NCBI GenBank assembly: GCA_963664655.2
Contig: OY761554.1
Location: 4,092,001 to 4,156,000, forward strand
DNA from: Desulfospira sp963664655
GTDB lineage: Bacteria > Desulfobacterota > Desulfobacteria > Desulfobacterales > Desulfobacteraceae
Reading direction: 5' to 3'
DNA: 64,000 nt
Shown: positions 9,318 through 14,978 of the stretch, piece after piece
Layout of the letters: every line of letters starts with the position of its first letter
Numbering within the stretch: position 1 is the stretch's first letter
Position numbers and translations under genes: made by a program
Notes under the pieces: model-generated
What the model was told of the DNA's origin: nothing
The model's input: the letters and a program-made list of their open reading frames with translations, nothing else
The model's database searches: none

Positions 9318-9484
9318 ATGGGGCCCCCTGATTTCGATGACTTGAACGACAACCGACGGATGGGGCTTTGGTCCGGGGGATTACCCTGGTGTATGAAGGC
9401 GAAACGATAGAGGATGCTGAAAAACGGATACAGGGGTTAATTTCTGATGTTCAGCCGGTGTTGCGGACTTATTTGCAGGAGTGA
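9318..9484 (+). pseudogene. Small frameshifted reading-frame remnant
   Basis: An ATG at 9318 opens a frame reading MGPPDFDDLNDNRR. A one-base loss (or two-base gain) near 9357 would then join it to a second frame reading DGALVRGITLVYEGETIE through to a TGA at 9482-9484. Together they would make a soluble protein of about 55 residues, which I do not recognise. It may be a decayed antitoxin or a small-module remnant. The reconstruction is by eye and could be wrong. Confidence 0.35.
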
Positions 9485-9488
9485 TGAT

Positions 9489-9556
9489 TGGGGTATGGGA
9501 CTTGGGATATGGGATATGGGATTTGGGTTTCGCTGCGCTCTACCCAACTTACGGGG
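9489..9556. repeat. Intergenic repeat, copy 2
   Basis: Same composite as at 8466-8533: repeated GGGATATGGGACTTGGG-like units followed by GGGTTTCGCTGCGCTCTACCC and ACTTACGGGG. It lies between the first and second TA modules. The rest of the 9485-9650 gap holds the promoter of the next module. Confidence 0.7.
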
Positions 9557-9598
9557 TTAAACTGCTGTTATGTATAAAATAATATGTGCCATTGATTA

Positions 9599-9649
9599 TT
9601 GAACAATGAGGCTGTCATCTGTATATTCAAATATAAAAAGGAGATGACA
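9599..9649 (+). promoter_or_regulatory. Sigma70-type promoter with inverted-repeat operator
   Basis: TTGAAC at 9599-9604 and TATATT at 9622-9627 are separated by exactly 17 bases, a strong -35/-10 pair. A perfect 8-base inverted repeat, TGTCATCT (9613-9620) and AGATGACA (9642-9649), brackets the -10 and the AAGGAG ribosome binding site. Type II TA operons are usually autorepressed by the antitoxin binding such repeats, so this is a good operator candidate for the module starting at 9651. Confidence 0.7.
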
Positions 9650-9650
9650 T

Positions 9651-9884
9651 ATGGAAGGCATATCAGAAAAAATATATGAACAAGCAATCAATCTTCCCAT
9701 AGATGAACGGCTTATACTTATAGATAGGTTGCTGATTAGTACCAATTTACCGACTCAAAAAGATATTGATCTGGCATGGTCAGCCGAAGTTGAACGCCGT
9801 TGCCAAGCACTTGACCGTGGAGAAGCAAGACTTATCTCCGGAGAGGAGGTCTTTGAAAAAATTCGGAAGCGATTTTCAAAATGA
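9651..9884 (+). CDS. Addiction-module antitoxin, RelB/PF09720-like
   Basis: A 77-residue acidic protein with the typical pattern of the putative addiction module component family: INLPIDERLILIDRLL near the N-terminus, then a helical linker and EVERRCQALDRGEARLISG with a conserved W-x-x-E/GE element. It pairs with the RelE/ParE toxin gene that overlaps it by four bases. It likely binds the toxin through its C-terminus. The ribosome binding site AAGGAG is well placed, and the operon has its own promoter just upstream. Confidence 0.85.
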   Translation: MEGISEKIYEQAINLPIDERLILIDRLLISTNLPTQKDIDLAWSAEVERRCQALDRGEARLISGEEVFEKIRKRFSK

Positions 9885-10168
9885 GATTCAGCTTTCATGA
9901 AATTGCTGAAAAAGAATTTATTGACGCCATTGAATATTACGAAGAATGTCAGGCCGGGTTAGGCTTGAGATTCTCTGAAGAAGTTTTCGCCACAATTGAA
10001 CGAGTATGTGAGCATCCATATGCTTGGACAGGGATTGATGCAAAAACCAGGCGTTGCCTCACAAACAAGTTCCCGTACGGAATTCTTTATCGGATAGCTA
10101 ACAACCACATCAGGATTATGGCGGTAATGCATCTGCATAGAAAGCCGGACTACTGGAAAAGTAGATAA
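9881..10168 (+). CDS. RelE/ParE family toxin
   Basis: A 95-residue protein with the RelE/ParE fold pattern: EKEFIDAIEYYEECQAGLG (helical hairpin), RFSEEVFATIERV, a central RRCLTNKFPYGILYRI strand pair, and the terminal IRIMAVMHLHRKPDYW. The last block with H-x-x-R-x-P-x-Y-W is typical of ParE-like toxins paired with PF09720 antitoxins. It would act on ribosome-bound mRNA or on gyrase; which of these is not predictable from sequence. It is four bases overlapped with its antitoxin gene. Confidence 0.87.
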   Translation: MRFSFHEIAEKEFIDAIEYYEECQAGLGLRFSEEVFATIERVCEHPYAWTGIDAKTRRCLTNKFPYGILYRIANNHIRIMAVMHLHRKPDYWKSR

Positions 10169-10170
10169 AA

Positions 10171-10352
10171 AATGGCGGTGTAAATGAGGTGCTTGAATAT
10201 ATTAAACTGAATCCTGGGAAAAATACACGGCAGATAAAGCAGGCGTTAAATATTCCTCGAAGAACTTGGAGCGGGTGCTAAAAGAACTGAGGGATAAGAA
10301 GTCGATTGAGTTTCGGGGAACCCCTAAAGTTGGTGGTTATTTTTTTGTTATT
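10171..10352 (+). pseudogene. Fragment of AlbA_2/winged-helix gene C-terminus
   Basis: This stretch closely matches 12970-13152, the winged-helix end of the broken gene at 12596-13175: both run from GGCGGTGTAAATGA through GGTTATTTTTTTGTTATTGAG. One base is missing relative to the other copy (CCTCGAAGAACTTGGAGC versus CCTCAAAGAACTTTGGAGC), shifting the frame. No start codon or upstream domain is present, so it is a dead duplicate. It is followed directly by the repeat/leader cassette. Confidence 0.75.
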
Positions 10353-10355
10353 GAG

Positions 10356-10597
10356 GTATGGGATATGGGACTTGGGGCTTAGATTCAACCCCTTCAGGAT
10401 TTCATGGTTTTAAACCACAGAGGACACCGGGGTTTGGCTTTCGCCAAACTGCACAGAGGGGTGGTCCGGCGTCAATAGTCCGGCTACAAGAGGGTGTTCA
10501 TGATGATAAAGGGAAGGGATAGATATCAGGGCATTAAGATGCTTTGTTGACAAAAGTGCTTGAGTGGCGCATCTTGGTGTGTATGGGGAGGTGTATT
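10356..10597 (+). repeat. TA-island spacer repeat with leader, copy 1
   Basis: A composite repeat of four parts: GGGATATGGGACTTGGGG; then the TTCAACCCCTTC...CCACAGAGGACACCG...TTTGGCTTTCGCCAAA block with a short hairpin; then CGGCTACAAGAGGGTGTTCATGATG; and a leader running to the next ATG. It is nearly identical to 11396-11651. The leader contains TTGACA (10547-10552) with a weak CATCTT 17 bases on, and a strong GGAGGTG ribosome binding site before ATG 10598. Two unrelated genes therefore share the same 5' control region. Confidence 0.8.
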
Positions 10598-10951
10598 ATG
10601 AAAACAGGCATTGCCGGTTCCATCAAAATAAATGACAAATACGCTCAGATTTTATCAACCTTTGACGTTGATTTGCAATCTGCGGTTGATGATGCGCTAC
10701 AAAAGTATTTGATTGAGCAGATAAGAATAAAAATCGTTACCTTGAAACAAAAAGTCAGCGTTTTTAGAAAAAAATATGGATGTGATTATGAAACATTCCA
10801 TAAAAAAATGTCAGAGGATGAAGCATATGTGAATCAAGTTGAATACAACATTGATAAAATGTGGGAAACCGATCTGTTTGAGTGGGAATTATGCCATAAA
10901 GGGATTAAAGATTGGACAGATCAACTTCAGAATATTTTGATAATGTTGTAA
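10598..10951 (+). CDS. Putative antitoxin, TumA-like partner
   Basis: A 117-residue protein. The N-terminus (KINDKYAQILSTFDVDLQSAV) resembles small DNA-binding antitoxins. The C-terminal half is coiled (KIVTLKQKVSVFRKKYGCD) and acidic, ending near a tryptophan-rich segment. Proteins of this shape are often encoded before DUF6516/TumE-like toxins. I chose ATG 10598 because GGAGGTG lies just upstream; a TTG at 10544 would include the repeated leader, which is not credible as coding. The gene overlaps the next by 40 bases, unusually long even for TA pairs. Confidence 0.6.
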   Translation: MKTGIAGSIKINDKYAQILSTFDVDLQSAVDDALQKYLIEQIRIKIVTLKQKVSVFRKKYGCDYETFHKKMSEDEAYVNQVEYNIDKMWETDLFEWELCHKGIKDWTDQLQNILIML

Positions 10952-11304
10952 AAGCTGCGCACCAAATTTTTCAAGAACTTGATTATGATCTGGATGTGAC
11001 ACCTGTCCGGTCAATATTAAATATCAAGTGCCGGTATGGGGCATATACGGTTTTTATTTCAGAATTGTTCAGCGACAATACACGAAAATACAGTTATTAT
11101 GTGTTACATGAAAATTGGGTTGAAGCCGGCTTTGACAATGCGCCGGATCCCAGGGCTATTCGGCTCAAATATGGTAGAATTGGTCAAGAGCATGCCGGAC
11201 AGAATATTCCCCATTTACATCTGGAAAATAAAACAAAAATTGAGTTAACTCCTGAAATATCATTTTTTGATTTCGTTGAGTGGATTCAAAATAACCTTTC
11301 TTAA
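10912..11304 (+). CDS. TumE-family (DUF6516-like) putative toxin
   Basis: A 130-residue protein whose central and C-terminal motifs fit the TumE toxin family: YSYYVLHENWVEAGFDNAPD, followed by NIPHLHLENK, where that family shows a W/F-DNAPH element and a His-rich segment. The biochemical activity is poorly known to me, so the toxin label rests on family resemblance and on its pairing with the upstream small gene. It overlaps that gene by 40 bases in a different frame. Confidence in the exact family is moderate. Confidence 0.6.
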   Translation: MDRSTSEYFDNVVKAAHQIFQELDYDLDVTPVRSILNIKCRYGAYTVFISELFSDNTRKYSYYVLHENWVEAGFDNAPDPRAIRLKYGRIGQEHAGQNIPHLHLENKTKIELTPEISFFDFVEWIQNNLS

Positions 11305-11395
11305 GATAGCTGTTCAATCTAAAGCTCTTGGTCTTGCAAAGGCAGAGACTGCTGACCGCCGCAGAGCCAGATGGGAAACCGGAATGAGAATTGGG

Positions 11396-11651
11396 ATATG
11401 GGACTTGAGACTTGGGATTTGAGATTTGGGGATAGAGATTTAATCCCTTCGGGATTTCATGGTTTTAAACCACAGAGGACACCGAGGTTTGGCTTTCGCC
11501 AAACTGCACAGAGGGAGGTCCGGCGTTGCCGGCCCGGCTACAAGAGGGTGTTCATGATGATAAAGGGACCGGACAGGTATCAGGGCATTAAGATGCTTTG
11601 TTGACAAAAGTGCCTGAGTGGCGCATCTTGGTGTGTATGGGGAGGTGTATT
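11396..11651 (+). repeat. TA-island spacer repeat with leader, copy 2
   Basis: Near-identical to 10356-10597. It includes the CCACAGAGGACACCG/TTTGGCTTTCGCCAAA block, the CGGCTACAAGAGGGTGTTCATG block, the TTGACAAAAGTGC leader and the GGAGGTG ribosome binding site placed just before ATG 11652. The stretch 11305-11395 before it shows no gene; it carries a GGAAACCGGAATGAGAA tail also seen at 12447 and 13165. The copy drives a VapBC module, unlike copy 1. Confidence 0.8.
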
Positions 11652-11852
11652 ATGAGAACCAACGTGGTATTAGATGACCGGTTGATTCAGGAGGCCCTGG
11701 CCTTAAGCGGATTGAAAACTAAAAAAGATATTATTTCAATGGCGCTGCAGGAATTTGTTGATTCCCGGAAAAGGAAAAACTTGCTGGAACTTTCGGGGAA
11801 AATTGAATTCCGCCATGATTATGATTATAAAGCCCTTCGGCAGGACGGATGA
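11652..11852 (+). CDS. vapB: VapB-family antitoxin
   Basis: A 66-residue protein with the short VapB/ribbon-type N-terminus RTNVVLDDRLIQEALALSG followed by TKKDIISMALQEFV, the usual beta-strand plus two-helix DNA-binding layout. The tail is acidic and aromatic (EFRHDYDY), suited to toxin binding. Start ATG 11652 is set by GGAGGTG in the repeated leader. It overlaps the PIN toxin gene by four bases. Confidence 0.85.
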   Translation: MRTNVVLDDRLIQEALALSGLKTKKDIISMALQEFVDSRKRKNLLELSGKIEFRHDYDYKALRQDG

Positions 11853-12250
11853 TACTTGTCGACACTTCAGTTCTGATGGATTTCTTTAAAGGTGTTTCAA
11901 ACCCCTCAACCGATAGCTTAAGAAGGATTATTGAACAGCAGATTCCCTTTGGGATTACCTCTGTCATTTATCAAGAAATTTTGCAGGGGGCCAAAGATCG
12001 AAAAGAATATAATCTCTTGAATGAATACCTGGAATGCCAAAATTTTTTTCATCCTTTAGACCCGATAGGCTCTTATGCGCAAGCCGCTATGATATATTTT
12101 TCCTGCAGAAAAAAAGGAATCACCATTAGAAGCACAATTGACTGCCTGATTGCTCAAGTTGCTATTGAGCATGATCTGTTTTTGCTACAGAACGACAAGG
12201 ACTTTTTGAATATGGCAGCGGTTATTGATTTGAAGTTGTATCAAGGATGA
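11849..12250 (+). CDS. vapC: VapC-family PIN ribonuclease toxin
   Basis: A 133-residue PIN domain protein. Active-site acids are seen as D5 in MILVDTSVLMDFF, Glu in YQEILQGAK, Asp in RSTIDCLIAQVA and Asp in QNDKDFLNMA, covering the four expected carboxylates. VapC toxins are site-specific RNases, commonly against initiator tRNA or rRNA. It is four bases overlapped with vapB and expressed from the shared repeat leader. Confidence 0.9.
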   Translation: MILVDTSVLMDFFKGVSNPSTDSLRRIIEQQIPFGITSVIYQEILQGAKDRKEYNLLNEYLECQNFFHPLDPIGSYAQAAMIYFSCRKKGITIRSTIDCLIAQVAIEHDLFLLQNDKDFLNMAAVIDLKLYQG

Positions 12251-12404
12251 CGCTTTAGCCATTTTTTTTAGAAAGGACAGGCGTGATTTAGATTCGGTCA
12301 CTTTTTTTGGGATTTCTTGTTTAATATCTGAAAAACCAAGAGCATGAAACATATCTTGCTCGGAGCGGGCCATGCCCTGACTCGCGGGCATGGCCCGCTC
12401 CTAC
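12251..12404. repeat. REP-like palindrome (AGGAGCGGGCCATGCCC family), copy 1
   Basis: After the VapC stop there is no recognisable gene. At 12362-12401 lies an inverted repeat: GGAGCGGGCCATGCCC (12362-12377) and its complement GGGCATGGCCCGCTCC (12386-12401) around an eight-base loop. The same sequence in a longer form occurs at 24765-24811. Such hairpins can stabilise mRNA ends or act as protein-binding repeats. Confidence 0.75.
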
Positions 12405-12565
12405 CCAAATTGGTGGTTATTTTTCTGTTATTGAGGCCAGACGGGAAGCCGGAATGAGAACCGGGACATGGGACTTGGGGCTTGGATTCAACCCCTTCGG
12501 GATTTCAGGTTTTTAAACCACAGAGGGCACCGGGGTTTGGCTTTCGCCAAACTGCACAGAGATTG
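12405..12565. repeat. TA-island spacer repeat, copy 3
   Basis: It begins with a short tail of the winged-helix pseudogene (AAATTGGTGGTTATTTTTCTG). It continues with GGGACATGGGACTTGGGGCTTGG, the TTCAACCCCTTCGGGATTTC block and CCACAGAGGGCACCGGGGTTTGGCTTTCGCCAAACTGCACAGAG. It lacks the TTGACA leader carried by copies 1 and 2. It sits just before the broken AlbA_2 gene. Confidence 0.75.
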
Positions 12566-12595
12566 GTCCGGCGTTGTCCGGGTCTCCATTAATAT

Positions 12596-13175
12596 ATGGA
12601 TATCAAAAAATTATTAGAAGCTGGGGAATCCGAGTCCCTGGAATGTAAAGTTTCATTTGGGAGGGAAACTGTCGAGACTTTATCTGCCTTTGCCAATACC
12701 AATGGCGGCAGTGTGCTGGTTGGTGTAAAGGATAATGGGAAGACGGTTGGGGTTCAGTTGGGTCCTGAAACTATCCAGCAGTGGAATAATCAAATCAAAA
12801 GTTTGACTTCATCTTGCCTCTATTTTTAAAGAAGCGGGAATTATCGAAAAATACGGTTCAGGAATAAAAAGGGTCCGGCAGGTAATGTCTGATGCCGGGG
12901 CTGATGAACCGATTTTTGAAGTGATTTCTGATTATTTTAAAGTGACCTTATTCCCCATTGGCGGTGTAAATGGCGGTGTAAATGATGTGCTTGAATATAT
13001 TAAATTCAATCCTGGAAAAAATACGCGGCAGATAAAGCAGGCATTAAATATTCCTCAAAGAACTTTGGAGCGAATGCTAAAAGAATTAAGGGATAAGAAG
13101 TTGATTGAATTTCGCGGAACCCCGAAAGCTGGCGGTTATTTTTTTGTTATTGAGACAGATGGAAAGTTGGAATGA
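12596..13175 (+). pseudogene. AlbA_2/Schlafen-like ATP-binding regulator, internally deleted
   Basis: The first 70 codons read ESESLECKVSFGRETVETL and FANTNGGSVLVGVKDNGK, the AlbA_2 DNA-binding domain start. Near 12800 the frame breaks and stops. It resumes in another frame with ASIFKEAGIIEKYGSGIKRV, which belongs near the end of these proteins, followed by a winged helix (NTRQIKQALNIPQRTLERML). Intact relatives have roughly 400 or more residues, so a large middle section is gone. Fragments of the same gene lie at 10171-10352 and 14056-14127. It is unlikely to be functional, though the C-terminal 96 codons remain open from ATG 12885. Confidence 0.85.
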
Positions 13176-13183
13176 GAATTGGG

Positions 13184-13219
13184 ATAGCAGGTTCGGGTTT
13201 CGCCAAACTGCACAGAGGT
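13184..13219. repeat. TA-island spacer repeat, truncated copy 4
   Basis: Only the end of the spacer is present (GGTTTCGCCAAACTGCACAGAGG), directly after the pseudogene tail and GGAATGAGAATTGGGATA. The remaining bases to 13355 hold no recognised gene. Confidence 0.6.
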
Positions 13220-13355
13220 GGGTTGGCAGATAGTGCCTTTTGATGAGGTCTTTTCCGGGGCTGCCGGATGTGCGTCAAGCCGGGCGTAATCGTCAGGTGG
13301 TATAAGACCATGCTGCGATTGGCCTGGCCTGTGATACTTGTTTTCCCATTGCTTT

Positions 13356-13407
13356 TTGTTTGATTTGGTATATACTGATATATATCTTTTTGACAAGGAG
13401 GTTGTCA
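13356..13407 (+). promoter_or_regulatory. Promoter and RBS-bracketing inverted repeat of vapBC
   Basis: TTGTTT (13356-13361) and TATATA (13379-13384) are 17 bases apart, a plausible promoter in AT-rich sequence. Downstream, TGACAA (13391-13396) and TTGTCA (13402-13407) form a perfect inverted repeat with the GGAGG ribosome binding site as its five-base centre, just before ATG 13409. It may be an antitoxin operator or a hairpin limiting translation. Confidence 0.6.
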
Positions 13408-13408
13408 G

Positions 13409-13651
13409 ATGGAATCTATAGCCAAGATATTTCAAAATGGTCGATCCCAGGCCGTTCGGATACCCAAAGAATTTCGTTTCAAAGGAACGGAAGTGAGAAT
13501 CATCAAAAAAGGCAATAAGGTTATACTTGAACCAATGGAAACAGACCGGTGGCCGGATGACTTCTGGAGCCATTTTAATGTTGATGATGATTTTAAAATA
13601 CCGGCCCCTCTCCCTGTAAAAGAGTTCAGTTTTGATGAGCTGGAAACGTGA
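13409..13651 (+). CDS. vapB: VapB-type antitoxin with AbrB/MazE fold
   Basis: An 80-residue protein starting MESIAKIFQNGRSQAVRIPK, the classic swapped-hairpin AbrB/VapB DNA-binding start, followed by VRIIKKGNKVILEPME. The C-terminal half is acidic and proline-rich (NVDDDFKIPAPLPVKEF) and would wrap the toxin. The ribosome binding site GGAGG is embedded in an inverted repeat. Its TGA overlaps the toxin ATG as TGATG. Confidence 0.9.
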   Translation: MESIAKIFQNGRSQAVRIPKEFRFKGTEVRIIKKGNKVILEPMETDRWPDDFWSHFNVDDDFKIPAPLPVKEFSFDELET

Positions 13652-14055
13652 TGTATCTTCTTGATACAAACATCATCAGTTATTGGATGCGCGGTGACAG
13701 GACTGTGATAGAAAGGATTAAAGGGCATTCCCCTTCACAATTGTCAATGTCAACCATTACTTTGGCTGAAATCCTTTATGGGATAGAAAAATCACCTGTT
13801 AAAAAAGAAGAAAGGCTTTTCAAAATAAAGCAAATTCTGTCAGTTCTTGGGCTATATTCTTTTAATGAGGCCGCAGCTCAAAGATATGCCGTTATAAGAA
13901 CCTGTCTTGAGAAAAATGGTAACATTATCAGTGAAAGAGATACTCAGATCGCTTCCATCGGTTTAGCCAACAGACTGGTTGTTGTTACCCATAACGTCAA
14001 GGAATTCTCCAGAGTTGAAAAATTACAGATGGAAGACTGGGCACAACAAGATTGA
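13651..14055 (+). CDS. vapC: VapC-family PIN ribonuclease toxin
   Basis: A 134-residue PIN protein: D5 in MYLLDTNIISYWM, Glu in TLAEILYGIEKS, Asp in SERDTQIASIGLA and the THNVKEFSRV segment typical of the FitB/VapC branch. I prefer ATG 13651 over GTG 13648 because MYLLDTN is the family start and TGATG coupling fits. It probably cleaves tRNA. It belongs with the AbrB-type antitoxin gene upstream. Confidence 0.92.
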   Translation: MYLLDTNIISYWMRGDRTVIERIKGHSPSQLSMSTITLAEILYGIEKSPVKKEERLFKIKQILSVLGLYSFNEAAAQRYAVIRTCLEKNGNIISERDTQIASIGLANRLVVVTHNVKEFSRVEKLQMEDWAQQD

Positions 14056-14127
14056 CCTATTGAAAAATACGGTTCAGGGATAAAAAGGGTTTCGCAGGTA
14101 ATGGCTGGTGCCGGGGTGACGCTGTGA
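14056..14127 (+). pseudogene. Short fragment of the AlbA_2 gene
   Basis: Directly after the vapC stop, the bases from ATTGAAAAATACGGTTCAGG to GCCGGGG match 12842-12898 of the broken AlbA_2 gene with few differences. It encodes the IEKYGSGIKRV segment only. It is a third dispersed piece of the same ancestral gene between TA modules. Confidence 0.7.
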
Positions 14128-14134
14128 CAGATTC

Positions 14135-14539
14135 TTATTCCCAGTCTTCGAGACTTAGGCCGGATATCCGGCTGAATTCACGGGTGTTATGTGTCACAAC
14201 AATGGCGTTGTGCGCGCGGGCAACAGCGGCAATGAGCATATCATTGGGGCCGATGAGGCTGCCCTGGGCAGTCAGGTCCGCCCGGATAAGTCCGTATTCA
14301 TCCGCACATTGGTCATCAAAGGGCAGGCTTTGCAGCGGAGCAAAGAACAATCTTAAGGCTTGAAGGTTGGCATCTGCCCGGTTGCTGTTTCTTGCACCGA
14401 AAAGCAGCTCAGCTTTAACAATACTACAGACCGCAATTTCGGAAGGGGAGCAGGTGCGAAAATGCTGTTCAACAGATTGAGATGTGCCGTTAAGAAAATT
14501 GATACAGACGTTGGTATCCAGAAGAAACATTTTATTCAA
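14135..14539 (-). CDS. vapC: VapC-family PIN ribonuclease toxin
   Basis: A 134-residue PIN protein on the minus strand: D8 in MFLLDTNVCINFLNG, Glu in VKAELLFGARNS, Asp in GPNDMLIAAVA and THNTREFSRISGL. All key acids are present, so it should be an active RNase. It overlaps the antitoxin gene by eight bases. Orientation is opposite to the other five TA modules in the island, convergent with the preceding vapBC. Confidence 0.92.
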   Translation of the reverse strand: MNKMFLLDTNVCINFLNGTSQSVEQHFRTCSPSEIAVCSIVKAELLFGARNSNRADANLQALRLFFAPLQSLPFDDQCADEYGLIRADLTAQGSLIGPNDMLIAAVARAHNAIVVTHNTREFSRISGLSLEDWE

Positions 14540-14756
14540 ACCCTGTTCTTTGTTCTATATCTAATTGATCCGGTCGGACGAGGGGCTCTCCCTGCCATGA
14601 TCCGGCCAGGTCAAAATAATTTTCCGGCCAGTCATTGATGGTCTCTTTTTTTACGAGATAGGCCAAATATTTTGAGGTGGACAATCCGGCCTCCTTGGCT
14701 TTTTGTTTAAACAGGATCGCCAAATTGTCCGGTATGTAACAGTGTAATTGCGCCAT
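14532..14756 (-). CDS. vapB: VapB-type antitoxin, ribbon-helix-helix
   Basis: A 74-residue protein: AQLHCYIPDNLAILFKQKA gives the strand and first helix, and GLSTSKYLAYLVKKE the second helix of a ribbon-helix-helix antitoxin. The tail (NYFDLAGSWQGEPL) is typical of toxin-binding ends. ATG 14756 is chosen since GGAGG sits five bases upstream; the TTG at 14768 would overlap that site. The promoter lies at 14793-14821. Confidence 0.85.
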   Translation of the reverse strand: MAQLHCYIPDNLAILFKQKAKEAGLSTSKYLAYLVKKETINDWPENYFDLAGSWQGEPLVRPDQLDIEQRTGFE

Positions 14757-14792
14757 GTATTCCTCCAAATATATTTATTGTATGTGTTTTTT

Positions 14793-14821
14793 ATGGTAAT
14801 GAAATGTTCAAGGTGTGTCAA
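14793..14821 (-). promoter_or_regulatory. Sigma70-type promoter of the minus-strand vapBC
   Basis: Read on the minus strand, TTGACA (14816-14821) and TACCAT (14793-14798) are spaced by 17 bases. The -35 box is perfect, the -10 has four of six consensus bases. It lies 36 bases before the vapB ATG. Confidence 0.65.
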
Positions 14822-14912
14822 GTCTGGTGAGTATGCTTTTTGTGACCGTGGTCTGTTGGCGAATTTTGGCTTATTTAATTTGTCGTTCAGGCCGGTGGAT
14901 TGGCCGTTAGAT

Positions 14913-14940
14913 GGTGGGCAGCGCTTCGCTTTTGCCCACC
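14913..14940. repeat. GGTGGGCA palindrome, copy 1
   Basis: GGTGGGCA and TGCCCACC flank GCGCTTCGCTTT, followed by CTACGG. This is a common type of short intergenic palindrome. A related copy is at 16635-16659. It lies at the right edge of the TA island before the priming transferase gene. Confidence 0.65.
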
Positions 14941-14978
14941 CTACGGCGCCAACAATAACTATAAAATATAGATCATAG

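Noticed and set aside
10544..11851. N-terminal extensions of the two antitoxins from TTG codons at 10544 and 11598
   Set aside because: The extension is the shared non-coding leader; a strong GGAGGTG site directs starts at 10598 and 11652.
8466..13219. Spacer repeats as a CRISPR array
   Set aside because: Repeats are long, imperfect, irregularly spaced and flank genes; there are no short regular spacers and no cas genes.
8640..14770. TA island as an integron cassette array
   Set aside because: No intI-type integrase and no attC-like core sites at cassette borders; one module is inverted. The spacer repeats do not fold like attC.
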